From: Saprospiraceae bacterium
Lineage (GTDB): Bacteria > Bacteroidota > Bacteroidia > Chitinophagales > Saprospiraceae
DNA length: 64,000 nt
Direction of reading: 5' to 3'
Assembly: GCA_022448955.1 (NCBI GenBank)
Contig: JAKVCU010000060.1
Span: forward strand, 1 to 64,000
Shown here: positions 44,232 through 54,230 of the stretch, piece after piece
Position numbering within the stretch: the stretch's first letter is position 1
Layout: each line of letters opens with the position of its first letter
Notes under the pieces: model-generated
What the model was told of the DNA's origin: nothing
Databases searched by the model: none
What the model saw: the letters and a program-made list of their open reading frames with translations, nothing else
Program-made: the position numbers and the translations under genes

Positions 44232-46745
44232 TTATCTCAATATCTCAAACTTCTTATTTAAGACACCTTCCTTGGTAAATACGGTGATAATATATACTCC
44301 ATTTTCAAGATTAGAAACATCCATCGTATGTTGTTCCATTTCTTCTCCATCAATGGCATATAGCTGCTGTCCAGTGATACTATTGATCATCACTTGAGAG
44401 AAAGTCATGTCATTATCCATTTGGACATTCAACTCATCACTCGCAGGATTAGGGAATACTTTCAAGAAGCTAAGAGGATCTGCTCCTTCAACAATATCAT
44501 CTTCCTTTGGAAGAACTATATAAATGGTAAATTCTTCAACACTTACTTGAAAAGGATTACCATTTGCATCATAAGCGATTAGACTGCCACCACCGATCGT
44601 TGTAGAAAGGACTCCATCATCATCACGGAAACCATCAATATCGTCAGTAACAACTAACTTAACTCCTCCAATCTGTCCAAATCCACCAATCTTATTCCCA
44701 TCAGTACGGGTAAAACCTGCCTCCGCAAAACCATTATTAAAGTTCTTTTGCATTTGAAGGACAGCAGAATTATAAGTTAACCAACTACCACTGCTAAACT
44801 TAATATCTACACTTTCTGGCACAAAGAAATCAGGGCTATAATTGAATGGAAAGGTAAATCCATAAATTCCTTGTACTGGCTCATCATAGCTACCAATGCT
44901 CATTTTTAATTCAATTTCTTCTCCTGGCTCTACATAAATATTTCCATCTAAATTGATTTGAAAACCATAATAAGGCTTGATATTTGGTGCCAAAGAGTGG
45001 GTATTACCATAAAATGTACTAATAGAGAAGGTGTCTAAAGCTGTAATTAGGCTATCTCCATCTGTATCTAAATGCTTAAAATTAATTTCATCTTCTTTAA
45101 AATCAATAGCCCAATCATCACCATATTGACCATACCATTCTGTTAGGTCAACACTTGATCTAGGAACACCCATTTTACCCATACCTACCCCCAATGGCAG
45201 TAAATCTTGCATATTAACAATACCATCAAAATTGGTATCACCAGACCAGATACAATCATCAAAACATTGAGGACCATTACCATCGCCAATATCCAAGATT
45301 TGCATATCAATTTTTATGGCCATTTCGAATGCACAAGCACCATCATCTACTACACAGTATTTGATTTCAAACTGATCAAGACCTTCTGTAACATTTGGAT
45401 CAGGATTATATACAATCAAATTGTAACCTGAAATCGTTTGTCCATAAAGTACAGTATCTTGCTGACCGTCCATAAAAAATACATCTCCTAATTGTCCTTG
45501 ATCAACAATTTCAAAGTTGAATTCTTTAATCGGCACATTATATCCGATAATCAAGGGTGTTTTTTTCGGTGTACTTAGTGTATATTTTGTAGCATTTGGC
45601 TCAAAATTACTCACGTGAATAATTACTCGACCCTCCTCTGCATCACCATCACATTGAGGATCAGAAACCGAGTATGCAAATTCATCAATACCGTTAAATC
45701 CAGGTGTTGGCGTGTAAATCAAATTTCCATTAGGCACTGTTTGCTCAATGGTACCATACTGAGGATTCGATAATAAAGTAAAGCAACCACCGCCAATTCC
45801 ATATTCATCATTTTCTAGAACATTGAATTCTACAGGTGCATAAGATGTGGTATAAATATTATCATCCTCTACATTCACATTAGCAACATAATCTAAAACA
45901 AAGATTTCAACTACTTTAGAATGTCCATTCTTTTCAAAGTAGATGTAGTCCATACCTGTATAATCCAGATTTGGTTTATAGGTTGGAATATCTTGGTTCC
46001 AAGAAAATATACCATTATTCGGTGGAGTGACTAAGCTATAATCATTAGGAACAAAAACATTTTTTGTAACATTCTTATTTGTAAATATCCGCATCGTGTC
46101 CGTATCAATGGCATTATCGCCCATTACCATAACAGAAACAGTCGCCTCATCACACCTGCCCTGATCGTTACAAACCACATAACTGAAATGGGTTAAACCC
46201 TCGAAATCCGCTCTAGGTGTAAAATTGACGAATGGAGAACCTGCATTGTAACTAACACTACCGTTATTAACTACAGGCATAGAATGAATGGAGAGTATTC
46301 CACTAGTGGTATTCGTCGAATCGTTTGCTAAAACATCGATTGAAATGGGTGTATTAACAGGTGTGGTACCAAAATCATCAAATGCAATCACTTGTGAAGG
46401 AATAACATCCACTGTGATGTTTACAGCAAACATTTGTGGAGCAGGGCCATTCAATTGGGTATAAATGAGTCGAATGTAATCATCTTCCAAAGAGCCATTA
46501 TCTGGAGTATAATGCAACTCATAGTCAATGTTTGACAATTCTACTAAATCTACCGTACCGTGACTAGGATAAATTTGGATATACGGAGGAATAGGTACTG
46601 AAGTGAAGGAGTAAATTGTTGTTTCCCCCTGAACAGCAGTAAAGGTTAAATCTACTTCTTGCAGATTTTGCGCCTTTCCCTCATAAGGTATCAGGAATAT
46701 GAGGAAAATTAGGAAAAATAAATTCCGGCGTAGAAATACATTCAT
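44232..46745 (-). CDS. Large secreted T9SS protein with tandem Ig/cadherin-like repeats and a dockerin-like segment
   Basis: Signal peptide (1-26, ending GKAQ) is followed by several tandem cadherin-like/VCBS-type repeats of about 95 residues, seen as VNTPISIDVLAND, YAPVEFNVLENDEYG and FNGIDEFAYSVSD. At about 495-580 are two EF-hand-like repeats, DTNFDGIVNMQDLL and LDTDGDSLITALD, the pattern of dockerin type I modules. The protein ends with a T9SS sorting domain (VFPNPASDELNVQM, SITGQQLYAI, LENGVYIITV). It is an adhesive or matrix protein by analogy, function not shown. It is divergent from the 473-aa gene. Confidence 0.82.
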   Translation of the reverse strand: MNVFLRRNLFFLIFLIFLIPYEGKAQNLQEVDLTFTAVQGETTIYSFTSVPIPPYIQIYPSHGTVDLVELSNIDYELHYTPDNGSLEDDYIRLIYTQLNGPAPQMFAVNITVDVIPSQVIAFDDFGTTPVNTPISIDVLANDSTNTTSGILSIHSMPVVNNGSVSYNAGSPFVNFTPRADFEGLTHFSYVVCNDQGRCDEATVSVMVMGDNAIDTDTMRIFTNKNVTKNVFVPNDYSLVTPPNNGIFSWNQDIPTYKPNLDYTGMDYIYFEKNGHSKVVEIFVLDYVANVNVEDDNIYTTSYAPVEFNVLENDEYGIGGGCFTLLSNPQYGTIEQTVPNGNLIYTPTPGFNGIDEFAYSVSDPQCDGDAEEGRVIIHVSNFEPNATKYTLSTPKKTPLIIGYNVPIKEFNFEIVDQGQLGDVFFMDGQQDTVLYGQTISGYNLIVYNPDPNVTEGLDQFEIKYCVVDDGACAFEMAIKIDMQILDIGDGNGPQCFDDCIWSGDTNFDGIVNMQDLLPLGVGMGKMGVPRSSVDLTEWYGQYGDDWAIDFKEDEINFKHLDTDGDSLITALDTFSISTFYGNTHSLAPNIKPYYGFQINLDGNIYVEPGEEIELKMSIGSYDEPVQGIYGFTFPFNYSPDFFVPESVDIKFSSGSWLTYNSAVLQMQKNFNNGFAEAGFTRTDGNKIGGFGQIGGVKLVVTDDIDGFRDDDGVLSTTIGGGSLIAYDANGNPFQVSVEEFTIYIVLPKEDDIVEGADPLSFLKVFPNPASDELNVQMDNDMTFSQVMINSITGQQLYAIDGEEMEQHTMDVSNLENGVYIITVFTKEGVLNKKFEILR

Positions 46746-47138
46746 GGTTCGTGGATTTAATCATTGCTCTACAAAAAGTTTGACTTATGCCAAACTATTT
46801 TAATATTATTCTCTTTCTTGAACAATATTAAAAATAATCATATAGTTTTTCAAGTACATGCGTTATCATTTGTGAGCAAAACTTTAACTTAAACCGGCTC
46901 TAATTCGCTTAAATTTATTGCTTTGCACGTACTCTTTTCAAAAAAATGTGAAAAAAACTACTGAAAAATAATATTTTTAAGAAGTAATTTTCAAAAAATT
47001 CAATTGCTACTTTCTATTCGTTCTATTCGAAGAGATGAATTTAAAACAAGAAGAAAATTTCGTTAAAAAACTGAAAATTTTCTTTTTGGATCGAATTGAT
47101 CTCGTTGTTTAGCTGCTAATTTAAGAAAAAAATCCACA
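46746..47138. other. Divergent intergenic region, no gene seen
   Basis: 393 bp of AT-rich sequence, with promoters of both flanking genes expected here. No clear -7 box at standard distance and no RNA gene found. Confidence 0.3.
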
Positions 47139-48560
47139 ATGTACAATAGTAAACTTTACTCCATCCTTGAACATTTTAATAAATATGAGCAAAACCGCTG
47201 TCGGAAGTATATCCAGTCTCCATACTTTAACAAAGCCCAAGAGTTAATTGACTTATATGAAATTTTCATCAAGCGTATTAATAGCTCATCTCAAAGGCCT
47301 TTTACTAAGGAAATTATCTGGAAGAAGCTAGTTCCAAAGAAAGCTTTTGATGATGTAAGATTTCGCAAATTTTGTTCAGACTTATTGAAGTTAGTTGAGG
47401 GTTTTTTATCACAAACTTTTTATGAAGAAAATCAACTTTATAAGGTTACATGCTTGATAAAGGCTGTTGGGAGGTCCAAGATGGAAAAATTGTTTAATAG
47501 TTCAATGAGATCAGCTCGAAGATTATCTCAGCAACAAGGGCATAAACCAGCTAGTTATTTCTATCATCAATATGCAATCGAAAAAAGTTATTATGACTTA
47601 ACTGAATCGGATCGGAATAGAAGTGATAAAACAAACATTGAAGATATTATTCAAAACTTAGATTATTTTTTTCTTGGAGAAAAATTAAGGCTATTCTGTT
47701 CTGTCCTTAGCCGTCAATATGTGGTCTCACATGAATATAACCTACTTTTTATTGAAGAAATAATTAATCACATTGAAAATAATATTGAACTATTTGAGAA
47801 AATTCCTGCAATTATTACTTACTATCAAATATACATGACCCAAACCTCAACCGAAGAAGAACTTTATTTTAAATTAAAAAATACTCTTGACAAATACGGT
47901 TTATTTTTTCCACAATCGGAAGCATACGATATGTATTCTTATGCTATGAATTATTGTATTCGTCGAATCAATAAGGGCCAGCCAAAGTTCCTTAATGAGC
48001 TATTTAAATTATATGAGATATTAATTAATAAGGAAATCATCTTCACTGAAAATGAACTATCTCCGTGGGATTTCAAAAATATAGTAGTTGTTGCTCTTCG
48101 TCTTGGTAAATATGATTGGACGGAAAACTTCATCAACAAATATAAAGATCGCTTACCGGAAGCATCTCGAGAAAATGCCGTTACTTACAACCTTGCTCAA
48201 GTTTATTTCTATCAAAAGAGATATGAAAAGGTAATTCCACTTCTCCATGCTGTAGAATATGAAGATTTAAGTTATAACCTAGGTTCTAAGTCCATGCTCA
48301 TCGCTACCTACTATGAAACCGATGAAATCGAACCACTGTATCACCTTTTTGAGAGCTTTAGGACCTATCTCAACCGACATAAAGATATTCCTGCCAATAG
48401 ACGAAAAAACTATGGTAACCTAATCAAGTACACAAAGAAGCTGACCAGAATTCGACCAGGAGATAATGTAGCATTAAAGAAGCTTAAAGAAGAAGTCGAA
48501 AACACTAAAAACATTGCCAGTATCAACTGGCTAAAAGAAAAAATCGCAGAATTAGAATAA
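47139..48560 (+). CDS. Helical hypothetical protein
   Basis: A 473-residue, alpha-helical, highly charged cytosolic protein with no signal peptide or obvious catalytic motif. It begins MYNSKLYSILEHFNKYEQNRC, followed by an RKYIQSPYFNK segment. Repeat-like helices in the second half (FINKYKDRLPEASRENAVTY, LAQVYFYQKRYEKVIPLLHA) suggest TPR-like superhelical structure. I recall similar proteins occurring as multiple paralogs in Saprospiria genomes, but no function. It stands alone between a divergent T9SS gene and the 1042-aa TPR gene. Confidence 0.75.
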   Translation: MYNSKLYSILEHFNKYEQNRCRKYIQSPYFNKAQELIDLYEIFIKRINSSSQRPFTKEIIWKKLVPKKAFDDVRFRKFCSDLLKLVEGFLSQTFYEENQLYKVTCLIKAVGRSKMEKLFNSSMRSARRLSQQQGHKPASYFYHQYAIEKSYYDLTESDRNRSDKTNIEDIIQNLDYFFLGEKLRLFCSVLSRQYVVSHEYNLLFIEEIINHIENNIELFEKIPAIITYYQIYMTQTSTEEELYFKLKNTLDKYGLFFPQSEAYDMYSYAMNYCIRRINKGQPKFLNELFKLYEILINKEIIFTENELSPWDFKNIVVVALRLGKYDWTENFINKYKDRLPEASRENAVTYNLAQVYFYQKRYEKVIPLLHAVEYEDLSYNLGSKSMLIATYYETDEIEPLYHLFESFRTYLNRHKDIPANRRKNYGNLIKYTKKLTRIRPGDNVALKKLKEEVENTKNIASINWLKEKIAELE

Positions 48561-48880
48561 GCTCCTATCCTATTCACCTGTTCTGCACTTCCAATGATGA
48601 CCAATAGTAAAAATGATCAGAGAAAGTCATTTTTTAAATTTGTCCAGAATTTATACGCTCTTTTTTACATTTATCCTTTTGGAATTTCAAATGGTATTTT
48701 TCGTGTCTTAACATTTTTGTAACTTAAACACAGCAACACAGTCTAATAAATAGAACGTTAAAGAATATAACTTTGGACAGATTAGAATGTATTGTTTTTT
48801 ACTACATTCGCTGTAAACAATGTTTTAAGTGGAAATTCATGAGTTGTTTTTTCGCTTTCTATTAAACCAACTAGAAAAAT
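48561..48880. other. Intergenic region with a weak hairpin and a promoter box
   Basis: AAAAATGA and TCATTTTT at 48609-48634 form a weak terminator-like stem after the 473-aa gene. TAACTTTG at 48768-48775 is a candidate -7 box. Nothing else was recognised. Confidence 0.4.
48768..48775 (+). promoter_or_regulatory. Candidate -7 box for the 1042-aa TPR gene
   Basis: TAACTTTG matches TAnnTTTG and lies about 105 bases before the ATG. There is no -33 TTG at 19-21 bases. Confidence 0.35.
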
Positions 48881-51800
48881 ATGATTGGTAAAAAAATTGC
48901 CCTATTTCTCATGGTCTGCAGCTTTCCATTCCTTCTTGCTGCACAATCTACTGCTGTTTTCACTGAAGCTAATAAAGCCTTTAAAAGAGGGGAGAACTTT
49001 TTTGAGCTAGGTGTTTTTGCGAAAGCACAGACAGAATTTGAAAAAACCGTCGAACTCCTTCGTCCCGTCATCGAACCCGAAGCAGAAGTGCTTCGTGCTA
49101 AAGCAGAATTGAACATTGCTAAAGCAGCGGTACAACTCGGACAGGAAGATGGTGAAAAGCTGATCCTCGATTTTGTACGAAAGTACGAACCCGAACCAAT
49201 TGCCAAAGATGCCTTAGTTGAAATTGCTAACTACTACTATAACTCAAAAGAATATGAAAAGGCCATAGAATACTACGACAAAGTAGAAACGGCTGGTATG
49301 ACCAGCGAACAAAAATCAGAGGTCTTTTTCCGTCAAGGATACGCTAATTTCATCCTCAAAAACTTTAAGGATGCAAAGGACAACTTCACGGCGATCAAAA
49401 ATAATGAAAACCGCTACTACTACCCTACTAATTATTACCTAGGTCTTTGTTACTTCTACGATGGTGATTATGACCAAGCAATCGATGTTTTTAGAGTGGT
49501 GGAGCGTTCGGATCAATACCAATCATTTATTCCTTACTATCTATCACAAATTTACTTCGCAGAGCGCAGGTATAATGACTTAATTCGTTATGCGGAACCT
49601 AAGTTAGAGAGCCGCAGGTTAAAAAAGCGTAATGAAATTCGCCAATTAATTGGTCAAGCCTATTTTGAGCAACAGAATTATGAAAAGGCCCTTCCCCATT
49701 TAGAATTTTATGCAGAAAGAAGCAAAAAATTGCGTGAAGAAGAGTTTTACCAATTAGGTTTTACACAATACAAAAATCAAAAATACAAGGAGGCCATTAA
49801 AAGCTTCCAAGAATTAGCTACCGTAGACTCTCGCTTGGGGCAAAATGCTATGTTTTATTTAGCCGATTGTTACTTGCGTCTTGGTCAGAAAGGTTCTGCT
49901 CGTTCCGCTTTCGCAAATGCTAAGCGTATGCAGTATGATCCGGTTGTACAAGAAGAAGCTTTATTCAACTACGCCAAGCTATCATACGAGTTAAAAGATC
50001 CAAGGGAAGCCATTGGTGCATTGAGAGATATCCCTTTAGCTTCTCGCTATCATACAGAGGCACAGGAGTTAATGTCTGAGATATTCTTGAGCTATCGTGA
50101 CTATAAGCAAGCGATGCAAATCATAGAAGGATTACCTAGTAAAACGCCACAAATCCGAGAAACCTATCAAATCGTTACTTACTTCCGCGGACTTCAATTA
50201 TTACAGCAACAAAATATACCAGAAGCGAAGAAGCTACTAAAAAAATCGTTAGACTATCCATTAGACAATAAAACCACTGCTTTGGCTACTTACTGGTTAG
50301 GAGATATCGCCCATCGCGAAGAAGAATACAACAGTAGTATTAAGCAGATCAATCAGTTCTTAACCATGGCGAAGGCCTTAAATGGTTTGCCAGATGAAGC
50401 CTCTCTATTTACAGGAAATTATATCCAAGGATACAACTATCTGAAACAGGAAAACTATGCAGCGGCTCTTGGTTTTTTCCAAGAAACAGTAGAGGGAATT
50501 AAACGGAATCGTTCTTTCATTCGTAATGATGAAGTTAAGCGTCAAATTCTTGGGGATGCTACTATGCGTGCGGGAGACTGTCTATTTAAGCGTAATCAAT
50601 ATGCGAAGGCAGTAGGTTTTTATGATGAGGCCATTAATAATCGTTATGGAGGATATGAGTATGCTATTTTCCAAAAAGCGATTATTGAAGGATTAAGAGG
50701 AAGAACTACAGAAAAAATAATTGCTTTGGAGCGACTTCCGGAAGAATTCCCCTATTCGGAATTTGCGGATGATGCCCTTTTACAATTGGGGGCTACTTAC
50801 CAGTCTATTGGTCAATTGAACAAAGCTTCGCAGCCATTAAAAGAATTAATCGCAAATTACAGAAGCAAATCTGACTTAATCAATCAAGCTTTGATTCGTC
50901 TTGGCTTGATTAATTACAACCAAGGTAATTTAGAAACTGCCATTAACTACTACAAGCAAATTTTTGCGAACAATCCGACGCCAACAGAAGCTAAGTTAGC
51001 CTTAGGTGCATTAGAAGAAATCTATGTGGATGACTTAGGGAGAGCGGATGAATACTTTGCTTTTTTAGAAACCATTCCTGGCTATAAATTGGATAGCTTT
51101 GCAAGAGACTCGATCAATTTCAAAGCGGCAGAATCGCAGTTTGAAAATGCTAACTATGAGCGCGCTATTGAGGGTTACACAACTTATTTAAGAAAATTCC
51201 CTAATGGTCGTTACACTTTGGTTTCCCATTATCATCGTGGAGAGTCGTATAGTGTTTTACGTAAGTATAGTGAGGGTCTCTTTGATTATGAATATGTAGT
51301 TAATCAAGGTCCAAGTCGTTATTATATGAAAGCTTTAGAAAAGGCAGCTATTATTGCCTACAATCATGAGCGAGACTTTTCTAAAGCGTATGATTTTTAT
51401 TCTAGGCTTGAAAATTCAGCAAGGTCCCAAGATGAAAAATTTGAGGCACAGCTAGGTGCTTTACGATCAGCTTACCGTATTAATGATGCCTCAGCCGTAT
51501 ACAGCTTAGCATCAAAAGTAGCGAACAGCCCAAGTGCAACGCAGCAGCAGCAAGCGACTGCTAATTTCTACTTAGGTAAAATGGCATTCGATCAGGACGA
51601 CTATGCCAATGCTTTACCTGCATTTGAAGAAGTAGTAAAACTTAGTGACAATGAGCAGACAGCAGAGGCCAGGTATCTAATCGCCAATATTTATTATTTA
51701 CGTAGAGATTTGGCGACCGCCCAGCAACTATGCATCAATGCAAACAGGGAAAGCTCTGGTTATCCATACTGGGTAGCTAAAAGTGTCATTTTATTATCTG

Positions 51801-52009
51801 ATATTTTGGCAGAGAAAAATGACCTTTACAACGCACGTGCAGCCCTAGAAGCCCTATTAGAAAACTACAATGAAGATCCTGCATTAGTTAATGAGGCAAG
51901 ACAAAAATTAGGCATCATTAACCAGCAAATCAATCGCAATAGCCGATTGGATAGCGGTAGTCGTAATAGTGACCGTTTGGAAATGGATAATAGTGGAAAT
52001 GGAAATTAG
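48881..52009 (+). CDS. Large exported tetratricopeptide repeat protein
   Basis: Signal peptide (1-21, ending LLAAQ) precedes about 1000 residues made of tandem TPR-like helices: YYNSKEYEKAIEYYDKVE, YFYDGDYDQAIDVFRVVE, YLGKMAFDQDDYANALPAFEEVV and many others. The exported location and length indicate a periplasmic or outer-membrane-associated scaffold. The gene is followed 43 bases later by a predicted outer-membrane barrel gene, and I recall a TPR plus barrel pair occurring together in many Bacteroidota. The role is unknown; a joint role in outer-membrane assembly or transport is an inference. Confidence 0.8.
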   Translation: MIGKKIALFLMVCSFPFLLAAQSTAVFTEANKAFKRGENFFELGVFAKAQTEFEKTVELLRPVIEPEAEVLRAKAELNIAKAAVQLGQEDGEKLILDFVRKYEPEPIAKDALVEIANYYYNSKEYEKAIEYYDKVETAGMTSEQKSEVFFRQGYANFILKNFKDAKDNFTAIKNNENRYYYPTNYYLGLCYFYDGDYDQAIDVFRVVERSDQYQSFIPYYLSQIYFAERRYNDLIRYAEPKLESRRLKKRNEIRQLIGQAYFEQQNYEKALPHLEFYAERSKKLREEEFYQLGFTQYKNQKYKEAIKSFQELATVDSRLGQNAMFYLADCYLRLGQKGSARSAFANAKRMQYDPVVQEEALFNYAKLSYELKDPREAIGALRDIPLASRYHTEAQELMSEIFLSYRDYKQAMQIIEGLPSKTPQIRETYQIVTYFRGLQLLQQQNIPEAKKLLKKSLDYPLDNKTTALATYWLGDIAHREEEYNSSIKQINQFLTMAKALNGLPDEASLFTGNYIQGYNYLKQENYAAALGFFQETVEGIKRNRSFIRNDEVKRQILGDATMRAGDCLFKRNQYAKAVGFYDEAINNRYGGYEYAIFQKAIIEGLRGRTTEKIIALERLPEEFPYSEFADDALLQLGATYQSIGQLNKASQPLKELIANYRSKSDLINQALIRLGLINYNQGNLETAINYYKQIFANNPTPTEAKLALGALEEIYVDDLGRADEYFAFLETIPGYKLDSFARDSINFKAAESQFENANYERAIEGYTTYLRKFPNGRYTLVSHYHRGESYSVLRKYSEGLFDYEYVVNQGPSRYYMKALEKAAIIAYNHERDFSKAYDFYSRLENSARSQDEKFEAQLGALRSAYRINDASAVYSLASKVANSPSATQQQQATANFYLGKMAFDQDDYANALPAFEEVVKLSDNEQTAEARYLIANIYYLRRDLATAQQLCINANRESSGYPYWVAKSVILLSDILAEKNDLYNARAALEALLENYNEDPALVNEARQKLGIINQQINRNSRLDSGSRNSDRLEMDNSGNGN

Positions 52010-52052
52010 GATCATGCTTTGCACAAATTTTCAACAATTTAAAAATCAATCA

Positions 52053-53672
52053 ATGAAGTATATAGTTGTTTTTTGCTTGGCCATGTTCACAGCTTTTGGT
52101 GCCTTTGCTCAAGATACTGAACTTGAAACGGGCGAAGTGGATGTCATTAAAAGCTTTGATGCTCGTCTTTTAGAAACCATTAGGCTCAACATTTCTCCGG
52201 TCCTTCCACCTTTGGATACTACGACTAGAAGACAGACTTATAATGTTCGTGGTAAAGCGATTGAAGTCGAATATCTTCCACCAAAGATTCGTCCATTAGC
52301 TATGAAGGGGGATGCTTTACAGAAAAACTACAATGGTTATGCCAGATTTGGTGTAGGCACGCCTGGCGCATTTGCGGGGGAAGCGGCCTATCATATTTCA
52401 CCTAATGAGCGATTCATCATGGACTTAGATTTTCGCCATCAATCTGCCAATAATGATCAAAATGTAGAAAATCAACGTTTTTCCTATAATGGTCTGAAAT
52501 TAGATGGTACCTACTATTTTGATCAAGGATTTGCGGTAAATGGCAAATTGGGGTATTCTTCTGACATGGTCCACTACTATGGATATAACGAACTAGACGA
52601 AAATCGTAGTTTTGATAAAGATGCTGTCAAACAGAATTTTTCCATTTTTGATGCGGGGGTCAATATTTTTAATGGCACACGGACCGTTGCTGATTTTAAT
52701 TATAGTGCAGGATTGGATTTCTACTTCATGGAAGACAATGCAGCTGCTAGAGAGAATGGAATTGACATCAAACTAAATGGTACTAAGTGGTTTAACGAAA
52801 AGCATCCATTAAGTATTACGTTAAGAACTGATTTCACCAACTATAGAGATACATCTGATCAAAGTTTAAACAATCTTTATTTGCAACCTAATTTCACCTA
52901 TCACGGCGATGGTTTTAAAGTAAAGATAGGAGCCAATTTAGCATCCAATAAAGATAACATCAGATTTTTCCCAGATATTGAGTTGAGTGCTAATATTGTT
53001 AGTGGTATTGTTACGGCTTATGTAGGAGCAGGAGGTGATTTACAAAAAAATAATTTCCGTAACCTAGCGAATTATAATCCTTTTATCTCATCCCGAAATA
53101 CGATCAAAAACACTGCATATTACAGTTATTATGGTGGGATTAGAGGAACCTTTCAAGGATTTGATTATGATATCCAAGCAGGTTTCAAGACAGCTGAGGA
53201 CTTAGCACTTTATCAGTGGAATCAAGATACCATAGCAAAGTTTAATGTAGTATATGATACTGCCTCAATTTTCACTTTGAAAGCATCTACTATGGCCACC
53301 CTATTCGAGGGTTTCTCTTTGATTGCTTCGGTAGGCCAGAATATTTATACACTGGATAGAGAAGAAGAGGCTTGGCATTTACCAGCATTGACGCTCAACA
53401 TAGGCGGGCGTTACAAAATAATGAACGATCAACTCCAGCTATTTGCGGACTTATTCTTTGAAAATGGTGTTCCTTATATTAATCGACAAACAGATCAAGC
53501 GGAAACACTGAATGCCTTATTTGATCTAAGTGCTGGGGCAGAATTTTTCTTTACAGAGAACATAGGAATATATCTACAACTTAACAATATCGCTAATAAC
53601 AAGCGCGAGCGGTGGGTTAACTATCCAATTTATGGTTTTAACGCCTTATTTGGCGTTTCAGCCCGTTTCTGA
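52053..53672 (+). CDS. Predicted outer-membrane beta-barrel protein
   Basis: Signal peptide (1-19, ending AFAQD) is followed by a short periplasmic stretch with no TonB plug and then amphipathic strands to an end in the aromatic residue of FGVSARF, as expected for an outer-membrane barrel. Patterns such as LDGTYYFDQGFAVNGKLGYS and LSITLRTDFTNY are strand-turn-strand repeats. It resembles the barrel part of TonB-dependent receptors. The start at 52053 begins the signal peptide; an ATG-less overlap with the upstream gene at 51969 is rejected. It follows the large TPR gene by 43 bases, indicating an operon. Confidence 0.75.
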   Translation: MKYIVVFCLAMFTAFGAFAQDTELETGEVDVIKSFDARLLETIRLNISPVLPPLDTTTRRQTYNVRGKAIEVEYLPPKIRPLAMKGDALQKNYNGYARFGVGTPGAFAGEAAYHISPNERFIMDLDFRHQSANNDQNVENQRFSYNGLKLDGTYYFDQGFAVNGKLGYSSDMVHYYGYNELDENRSFDKDAVKQNFSIFDAGVNIFNGTRTVADFNYSAGLDFYFMEDNAAARENGIDIKLNGTKWFNEKHPLSITLRTDFTNYRDTSDQSLNNLYLQPNFTYHGDGFKVKIGANLASNKDNIRFFPDIELSANIVSGIVTAYVGAGGDLQKNNFRNLANYNPFISSRNTIKNTAYYSYYGGIRGTFQGFDYDIQAGFKTAEDLALYQWNQDTIAKFNVVYDTASIFTLKASTMATLFEGFSLIASVGQNIYTLDREEEAWHLPALTLNIGGRYKIMNDQLQLFADLFFENGVPYINRQTDQAETLNALFDLSAGAEFFFTENIGIYLQLNNIANNKRERWVNYPIYGFNALFGVSARF

Positions 53673-53688
53673 TCCGTAAGAACTTTTT

Positions 53689-53727
53689 CAAAAGGGGGTT
53701 TAGGTAAATACATCTAACCCCCTTTTG
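53689..53727 (+). terminator. Terminator of the barrel gene
   Basis: CAAAAGGGGGTTTA (53689-53702) pairs with TAACCCCCTTTTG (53715-53727) with one base bulged. It is 17 bases past the stop codon. There is no strong T-run. Confidence 0.65.
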
Positions 53728-53906
53728 CATTTATCCAAATAATATTTGTAATAATTATTTTAAAGTAAAATATTCATCTACTTTGAAATATTAATAAAAA
53801 ACTATAAATTAGAAATATTGAAATCAACAGCACAAACAAAAAATTAAAATATGGGTTAAACCAACATACGTTCAAATCTTTCCTTAATCTTTAAAATCGC
53901 ATTAAT

Positions 53907-54161
53907 ATGAATATCACTTTTGATGAGTTGCGAGAAATCAAACACAGTTTACCGACTGGTAGTGTAAGTCGTATCGCACAACAATTGAAAATTGACGAGC
54001 AAACCGTTCGCAATTATTTCGGTGCCAACAATTTTCAGGAAGGACTACCTACCGGAAAACATCTTCAACCTGGTCCTCAGGGTGGTATAGTCAGTATTCA
54101 AAACACGCAGATTCTGGACCTTGCCAGAAAAATTATTCAGGATAGCGAAGCAGAAGCTTAA
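53907..54161 (+). CDS. Small helix-turn-helix DNA-binding protein
   Basis: The 84-residue protein contains an HTH (SVSRIAQQLKIDEQTVRNYFG, residues about 19-39) followed by a glycine-rich tail with GPQGGIVSIQN and a short helix LDLARKIIQ. Similar small proteins occur across Bacteroidota and are annotated only as DNA-binding. The operator and targets are unknown. It is a single gene with a strong terminator at 54193. Confidence 0.8.
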   Translation: MNITFDELREIKHSLPTGSVSRIAQQLKIDEQTVRNYFGANNFQEGLPTGKHLQPGPQGGIVSIQNTQILDLARKIIQDSEAEA

Positions 54162-54192
54162 TTTTTGCTTTCCAGCAAAAATCTACAACAGA

Positions 54193-54224
54193 AAAGGGGC
54201 AATCGAGTTTTCGATTGCCCCTTT
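54193..54224. terminator. Bidirectional terminator
   Basis: AAAGGGGCAATCGA (54193-54206) pairs with TCGATTGCCCCTTT (54211-54224) with a GTTT loop. It lies between the small HTH gene and the convergent tRNA methyltransferase gene. Confidence 0.8.
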
Positions 54225-54230
54225 CTAGTT

